The notes under the pieces were generated by a model, which saw only the letters and a list, made by a program, of their open reading frames with translations, did no database searches and was not told the DNA's origin. Below are positions 21,876 to 25,217 of a DNA stretch of 25,217 nt, in pieces (positions within the stretch are counted from its first letter, which is position 1; every line of letters starts with the position of its first letter). The stretch lies in NCBI GenBank assembly GCA_003150225.1, contig QAND01000021.1, positions 1-25,217 of the forward strand, read 5' to 3'. Position numbers and translations under genes: made by a program. Source of the stretch: Bacillota bacterium (GTDB lineage Bacteria > Bacillota > Clostridia > Christensenellales > QAND01).

Positions 21876-23020
21876 AGGTATTGGTGCTTTCGGTAACGGC
21901 TGGCCAGGGCCACAACTCCTGCGGAAAGGCAGTGGTGGACGCCTGTACCCGGAAGGGATTGGACAGCGTTATGGTGGACACGCTGCTGCTGTCCAGCAAG
22001 CTGGTGGCCAACTCCCTGGATAAAATCTATATCACCATGACCCGCCATACCCCCGGCCTCTTGAAAAAGATGGACGACGACATGCTGAGCGAAAAGCGGA
22101 TTCATTCCCGGCAGGGAACCACCAAGCTCATTGGCGCCTGGTTCTACAAGGAGATTGAGAACTGCATTGCGGAGTACCAGCCCGACGCGGTGGTCTGTAC
22201 CCATGTGTTTAGCGGGGTGATTCTGACCCGGATCCGCCGGCAGAAGGGGTTGGAGATTCCGCTCATTGGCATCAACACGGATTTTGCCATGGCGCCTCTG
22301 TGGGACGAGACCGATCTGGACCTCTATGTTCTGGCGGCGGAGGGCATGCGCAACTCGGTGATTAAGCGGGGCATTCCACAGGAGAAGCTCTTTTGCCGGG
22401 GTATCCCGGTACACCATCGCTTTGCCTCTACTGTGGAAAAGGGGGAGGCCCGGCGGCAGCTGGGCATTTTGGACAAGCCCACGGTATTGATCATGTCGGG
22501 CAGCATGGGATTCGGTAAGCTGCCTCAGGTGGTGGAATCCCTGGACCGGCTGCCGATGGATCTTCAGATGCTGGTGGTTTGCGGCCGGAACGAAAAGATG
22601 TATCAGCGGCTCAACGCCCTTCGCACCCAGAAGGATGTGCGGGTATACGGCTTTGTGGACAACGTGGAGGTGATGATGGACGCTTCCGATGTTTTGCTGA
22701 CCAAGCCCGGAGGGCTGACCACGTCGGAATGCCTGGCCAAGGGGATTCCTCTGGTTATTTTGGATCCCATCCCGGGGCTGGAGGAGCGAAACAGCCTCTT
22801 TTTGGTGGCCCAGGGAGCGGCTATCCTGGCAACGGACCAGTACCCCCCCGACGACGCGGTTTTGAACCTGCTATCGGACCCCCAGCGGCTGCAGCAGATT
22901 TTAGCCATGCAGAAGAAGATTGGGAATGCCCATTCCGCGGATGATCTCTGCGATGAGATCATCCGGATGGTGGAGGAACGAGGGGTCCGTTCCGGTGAGG
23001 GCACATTGCCGAAGGAATAA
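21872..23020 (+). CDS. UgtP/MGDG synthase-like processive glycosyltransferase
   Basis: A 382-residue GT28-type enzyme that transfers sugar from a nucleotide sugar to diacylglycerol or a related lipid on the inner membrane face. N-terminal SVTAGQGHNSCGKAV (8-22) is the MGDG-synthase lipid-binding motif. C-terminal LLTKPGGLTTSECLAKGIPL and DPIPGLEERNSLFL form the nucleotide-sugar site. The length is typical. The start is GTG 21872 inside the M55 gene's end. Such lipids anchor lipoteichoic acid, so the operon links wall-peptide trimming with glycolipid synthesis. A MurG-like role is excluded by the N-terminal domain. A strong terminator follows. Confidence 0.92.
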   Translation: MKVLVLSVTAGQGHNSCGKAVVDACTRKGLDSVMVDTLLLSSKLVANSLDKIYITMTRHTPGLLKKMDDDMLSEKRIHSRQGTTKLIGAWFYKEIENCIAEYQPDAVVCTHVFSGVILTRIRRQKGLEIPLIGINTDFAMAPLWDETDLDLYVLAAEGMRNSVIKRGIPQEKLFCRGIPVHHRFASTVEKGEARRQLGILDKPTVLIMSGSMGFGKLPQVVESLDRLPMDLQMLVVCGRNEKMYQRLNALRTQKDVRVYGFVDNVEVMMDASDVLLTKPGGLTTSECLAKGIPLVILDPIPGLEERNSLFLVAQGAAILATDQYPPDDAVLNLLSDPQRLQQILAMQKKIGNAHSADDLCDEIIRMVEERGVRSGEGTLPKE

Positions 23021-23047
23021 AAAAGAGCCCTTCCGGGCTCTTTTTTT
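23021..23047. terminator. Bidirectional terminator, glycosyltransferase / MarR
   Basis: AAAAGAGCCC (23021-23030), loop TTCC, GGGCTCTTTT (23035-23044) plus TTT. It serves the plus-strand operon and the minus-strand MarR gene that ends at 23049. Confidence 0.9.
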
Positions 23048-23048
23048 A

Positions 23049-23540
23049 TTATTCGCTTTTTTGCAGTTCTGCCACGGCTTCGGCTGGAGGCGTCTCCAGC
23101 CACCGGTCAAAGAGGCTCGTTAGGGATAAAACCACGTCGTTCAGGCGGGCCAGGTCCTCCGTTTCGAAGGCGCCCAGCTTGCTTTTAAAAAAGGCGATGT
23201 TCTCCTGTTGGACCATGCGCTGAACCTGACGGCCCTCTTCGGTGAGGTCGATGAGAATCACGCGCCGGTCCTTTTCATACCGCCGCCGGCAGAGGTAGCC
23301 TTTCTCGATGAGGTCGGCCACCAAAGGCGTGGTATTGGCCTTTGCTATGGAGACGATGGAGGACAGCTTTCCCATGGACATGGGTCCTTCATTGTGGATG
23401 ATGTTGATGATCAGGATTTGGATGCCGCGCAGATTTAACTGGGGTTTCTTTCCATACGTATCCTTAAAGATGGCCTTAGCTTTGGGCAGCATCACCAATA
23501 CATTTTTTGCGATTCCTTCGATGAGCAGACCTTTCTCCAT
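23049..23540 (-). CDS. MarR family transcriptional regulator (second)
   Basis: A 163-residue winged-helix regulator. The recognition part is GPMSMGKLSSIVSIAKANTT followed by PLVADLIEKGYLCRRRYEKD, with the wing RRVILIDLTEEGRQ. Dimerisation helices flank it (N-terminal about 1-35 and C-terminal FETEDLARLNDVVLSLTSLF). The start ATG 23540 has AAGAGGGAT upstream. No efflux or enzyme gene is in the same transcript, so its targets are not evident. A palindrome at 23571-23581 may be its operator. Local context gives no ligand. Confidence 0.9.
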   Translation of the reverse strand: MEKGLLIEGIAKNVLVMLPKAKAIFKDTYGKKPQLNLRGIQILIINIIHNEGPMSMGKLSSIVSIAKANTTPLVADLIEKGYLCRRRYEKDRRVILIDLTEEGRQVQRMVQQENIAFFKSKLGAFETEDLARLNDVVLSLTSLFDRWLETPPAEAVAELQKSE

Positions 23541-23570
23541 GGGTGATCCCTCTTCCGTATGTTCCTATTG

Positions 23571-23581
23571 GTTATAATAAC
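23571..23581. promoter_or_regulatory. Palindrome overlapping a possible -10 of the MarR gene
   Basis: GTTATAATAAC is a perfect 5-1-5 inverted repeat. The minus strand includes TATTAT/TATAAC, usable as a -10, with a weak TTCTCT at -35. An operator for the downstream MarR is possible, though AT-rich palindromes occur by chance. Confidence 0.35.
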
Positions 23582-23601
23582 ATAAAAGTTCAGGGGAGAG
23601 A

Positions 23602-23633
23602 AGGAAAAACCCGCTAAAAAGCGGGTTTTTCCT
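23602..23633 (-). terminator. Terminator after queT
   Basis: AGGAAAAACCCGC (23602-23614), loop TAAAAA, GCGGGTTTTTCCT (23621-23633): a perfect 13-bp stem with A/T tracts on both sides. It lies 30 bp past the queT stop on the minus strand. Confidence 0.88.
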
Positions 23634-23662
23634 AAAATTGGTTGTATCGGCGCCGATGGAAT

Positions 23663-24136
23663 CTACTGCTGGTCCTGGTACAGGCGGGGCAGGACAGAGC
23701 TTAGCAGCAATCCGATGGCGTATACGGCAATGCCTTCTCCTACCGCCACATAGAGGAGATTGGCCACATAGGGAAGCCCGGCGGCTACCTGGAGCACCAC
23801 CGGTACCAAAAAGGCGTTGCTGATTACGGGGCAGGCAAAGGCAACCATCTTGTTTTTGCGCAGGGCATAGACCCCAATGGCTCCCACGAAGGTAGCCAGG
23901 GTGCCTAGAAGAATATCCAAAAAGCCGTAAGGACTGAAGAACAGGTTGGCCAATAGGCACCCCGCCGACATCCCCCAGATCCCGCAGGGGGTGAAGAGGC
24001 AGAAGGCGTAAAGGGCCTCGGAGATGCGAACCTGCACTCCGGAAAAGGAGATGGGCGCAAAAGCCCAAGTTAAGAGAAAGTAGAGGGCCGCAATGATTGC
24101 GCTTTGAACGATGGTATGAATCTGATCCCGACTCAT
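23663..24136 (-). CDS. queT: QueT family queuosine-precursor transporter
   Basis: A 157-residue membrane protein with about five hydrophobic helices, the size of an ECF-type substrate-binding (S) component. The pattern FAPISFSGVQVRISEALYAF followed by LFTPCGIWGMSAGCLLANLF and SPYGFLDILLGTLATFVGAI is the QueT signature. Family members are thought to import queuosine precursors such as preQ1, using a shared ECF energising module encoded elsewhere. The start ATG 24136 has GAGGTGA 6 nt upstream. Many queT genes carry a preQ1 riboswitch; I looked for one in the leader and saw none. Confidence 0.92.
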   Translation of the reverse strand: MSRDQIHTIVQSAIIAALYFLLTWAFAPISFSGVQVRISEALYAFCLFTPCGIWGMSAGCLLANLFFSPYGFLDILLGTLATFVGAIGVYALRKNKMVAFACPVISNAFLVPVVLQVAAGLPYVANLLYVAVGEGIAVYAIGLLLSSVLPRLYQDQQ

Positions 24137-24266
24137 AATTGGTCACCTCGAGCTGACGGCCGCGCCGCTGGTTTGTTTCTATGATACCACAAATTATGGA
24201 ATCGAAACCGGATATTTTTCTCTGGATCTTGATCGAAAAATAATTTTTTCGGTTTGATATGGCCGA

Positions 24267-24295
24267 TTGAAAAGAAAAGGGATATCTGTTATAAT
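24267..24295 (+). promoter_or_regulatory. Promoter of tRNA-Ala
   Basis: TTGAAA (24267-24272), 17-bp spacer, TATAAT (24290-24295) with an extended TGT before the -10, 13 bp before the tRNA 5' end. Confidence 0.88.
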
Positions 24296-24308
24296 AGCAC
24301 TCGTCCCT

Positions 24309-24384
24309 GGGGCATTGGCTCAGTTGGTAGAGCGCTGCGTTCGCAATGCAGAGATCAGGGGTTCGAATCCCCTATGCTCCACCA
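24309..24384 (+). tRNA. tRNA-Ala (anticodon CGC)
   Basis: A 76-nt cloverleaf. The acceptor GGGGCAT pairs with ATGCTCC and includes the G3-U70 wobble that identifies alanine tRNAs. The D-arm is GCTC...GAGC. The anticodon stem CTGCG/TGCAG has loop TTCGCAA (anticodon CGC, reading GCG). The T-arm is AGGGG-TTCGAAT-CCCCT, with discriminator A and an encoded CCA. Base composition turns AT-rich directly after it, so it is a candidate insertion site for the element that follows. Confidence 0.97.
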
Positions 24385-24458
24385 AATGTGTATTGGACGA
24401 ACACCTATTTCTTTAGCGGCGGCTTCGCCGTGAAATGTTCGCTCTGATACCAAAGCAG

Positions 24459-24495
24459 AAAACGCCGCCTTGGAACAAATCCAAGACGGCGTTTT
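24459..24495 (+). terminator. Terminator downstream of tRNA-Ala
   Basis: AAAACGCCG-C-CTTGGA (24459-24474) pairs with TCCAAG-A-CGGCGTTTT (24480-24495) with a single C/A mismatch: a long stem with T4. Confidence 0.8.
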
Positions 24496-24528
24496 ACTAT
24501 ATCTGCAATCGGCACATTCGTGTTATTC

Positions 24529-24575
24529 TTTGTCCTCCTGTAAAATGAAAGTACAATAAAAAACAGGAGGATAAA
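24529..24575 (+). promoter_or_regulatory. SD-masking inverted repeat before tnpV
   Basis: Arm 24529-24541 pairs with 24563-24575 over 13 bp (one G.U; the core TCCTCCTGT/ACAGGAGGA is perfect). The loop is 21 nt. The 3' arm contains the whole AGGAGG of tnpV, so read-through transcripts would hide the ribosome binding site. Confidence 0.75.
24530..24557 (+). promoter_or_regulatory. Candidate promoter of tnpV
   Basis: TTGTCC (24530-24535), 16-bp spacer, TACAAT (24552-24557). Transcripts would start near 24564, after the anti-SD arm, leaving the SD free. Confidence 0.45.
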
Positions 24576-24579
24576 CACT

Positions 24580-24954
24580 ATGGAAAAATCATTATTTGAA
24601 GAGCTGGGCGGTACATATACGCAGGTTGGAGATTATCTTCTCCCGAACCTGACACCTTCCGAAGAAGAACAGAAGCCTATTGGCATATGGGGACAACGGC
24701 ACACACGATATCTGAAGCAACACCGAAAAATCTTGTATTACAATCTATTGACAAGCGGAAAACTGAACAGTTATCTTGCTGATATCGACAAACAGGCAGA
24801 GGAAATGTATTTTCGGTTAGTAAAACAAATGGCTGAGCGTGAGGGCGTAACGGAGCAGCTTAAGGCGGAAAATCAAATGGAATGGGTTCGACGAATGAAC
24901 AATATCCGTAACATAGCGGCAGAAATCATAAATCATGAATTGATCCTAATATAG
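24580..24954 (+). CDS. tnpV: TnpV family transposon-encoded protein
   Basis: A 124-residue protein matching the TnpV family, found in Clostridial transposons of the Tn4451 type and related integrative elements. The diagnostic stretch is RYLKQHRKILYYNLLTSGKL followed by NSYLADIDKQAEEM, then a Lys/Glu-rich helix REGVTEQLKAENQMEWVRRM and NNIRNIAAEIINHELI. Its function is uncertain; it is not itself a recombinase. The start ATG 24580 has AGGAGG 9 nt upstream, buried in an inverted repeat. Codon use and composition are AT-richer than upstream genes, consistent with transfer. It could be a leftover of an older element, since no tnpX-like recombinase is visible here. Confidence 0.9.
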   Translation: MEKSLFEELGGTYTQVGDYLLPNLTPSEEEQKPIGIWGQRHTRYLKQHRKILYYNLLTSGKLNSYLADIDKQAEEMYFRLVKQMAEREGVTEQLKAENQMEWVRRMNNIRNIAAEIINHELILI

Positions 24955-24957
24955 TTT

Positions 24958-24990
24958 AATCCGCTACCGGTAAAAAGCTGGTAGCGGATT
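24958..24990. terminator. Bidirectional terminator, tnpV / hsdR
   Basis: AATCCGCTACC (24958-24968) pairs with GGTAGCGGATT (24980-24990), an 11-bp perfect stem followed by T. It lies between convergent tnpV and hsdR. Confidence 0.8.
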
Positions 24991-24995
24991 TCGCA

Positions 24996-25217
24996 CTATA
25001 TCAAACCAAAATATTTTTCAAAAAAGCTTTTTAACTTATCAATGACAGTTTGTTTTTTCAAGGCCCTATTAGAGCCGCCTGAAAACCTTGACATCGGAGG
25101 TAATATTTTATCAAGATCTGTTCCTGTGGTTTTTATTTCACCATCTCTGAATGAGTTCTCTATAAATTTTTGAGCCTCATCGTGTTTTAGCTTTTCATCT
25201 TTGATGATTGTTTCTAA
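24996..25217 (-). CDS. hsdR: Type I restriction enzyme R subunit, C-terminal end (partial)
   Basis: Only the last 73 codons are in the window; the frame is open to the edge and ends with TAG at 24998-24996. The translation contains AQKFIENSFRDGEIKTTGTD, LDKILPPMSRF and KKQTVIDKLKSFFEKYFGL. This matches the C-terminal helical domain of EcoR124-type HsdR proteins, which contact the methyltransferase core. The nuclease and helicase domains, and hsdM/hsdS, would lie beyond the window. The frame is too short to appear as a methionine-initiated ORF here. Intactness of the full gene cannot be judged. Confidence 0.82.
   Translation of the reverse strand, partial: LETIIKDEKLKHDEAQKFIENSFRDGEIKTTGTDLDKILPPMSRFSGGSNRALKKQTVIDKLKSFFEKYFGLI

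Larger units (their letters stand above)
24385..25217. mobile_element. Left edge of an AT-rich accessory island at tRNA-Ala
   Basis: From the tRNA-Ala 3' end the sequence is visibly more AT-rich than the rest of the window. It carries a TnpV gene and the end of a type I restriction gene. The right end, integrase and second attachment site are outside the window, so the boundary and element type are inferred. Confidence 0.5.

Noticed and set aside
24137..24260. preQ1 riboswitch in the queT leader
   Set aside because: I looked on the minus strand for the class I and class II consensus stems and A-rich tails and found neither. The leader before ATG 24136 is short and ordinary.
24397..24442. Nested inverted repeats CGAACA...TGTTCG around CGGCG/CGCCG after tRNA-Ala
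   Set aside because: The stems are short and there is no matching copy elsewhere in the window. It could be part of the island end but cannot be supported.

Overview
The window looks like chromosome from a Gram-positive anaerobe of the class Clostridia, possibly an Oscillospirales-like gut species. The evidence is a moderately high GC content, strong AGGAGG-type ribosome binding sites, frequent GTG and TTG starts, and families typical of Firmicutes (DUF896, DUF1292, sortase B, QueT, a UgtP-like glycosyltransferase, mannose-family PTS IIB, DUF4358). No species can be named from the sequence alone.

Layout: 1-2360 is a housekeeping block (rplI, dnaB, DUF1292) preceded by a duplicated palindromic element. 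2450-4860 holds small or solitary genes: DUF896, a GNAT acetyltransferase, a tocopherol cyclase-like protein and an SGNH hydrolase. 4861-5742 has no convincing protein gene. It holds a 99-bp tandem array directly downstream of a minus-strand tRNA-Thr(GGT), each unit carrying a hairpin plus homopolymer run that looks like a copy of the tRNA terminator. 5743-8261 is a two-gene O-acetylation cassette (MBOAT plus DHHW protein). An aldo/keto reductase with a ferredoxin tail follows on the minus strand. 9658-12789 is a thioesterase, nagA and lipoprotein-hydrolase run. 12796-14240 is an orphan PTS IIB gene plus sortase B behind a consensus promoter. 14281-17187 is on the minus strand: a cyclophilin-like lipoprotein, a solitary acyl carrier protein, and a MarR/MATE efflux pair. 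17488-19510 carries a DUF4358 lipoprotein and a Cys-rich FAD dehydrogenase. 19575-23020 has a SpaA-like surface protein divergent from a likely operon of a collagen/tail-fibre-like protein, an M55 D-aminopeptidase and a UgtP-like glycosyltransferase. A second MarR gene and queT follow on the minus strand.

At 24309 lies tRNA-Ala(CGC), and from its 3' end the DNA becomes clearly AT-richer. It carries tnpV, a transposon-encoded gene whose Shine-Dalgarno is covered by a 13-bp inverted repeat, and the 3' end of a type I restriction subunit gene (hsdR) that runs off the window. This is most simply the left edge of an accessory island beside a tRNA gene.

Most of the window is ordinary core chromosome. 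The signals most worth a second look are the tRNA-linked 99-bp terminator-like array, the SD-masking hairpin upstream of tnpV, the tRNA-Ala island boundary with hsdR, the orphan IIB/sortase B operon, and the collagen-stub/M55/UgtP operon facing a SpaA-like protein. I found no system that I can confidently call new.
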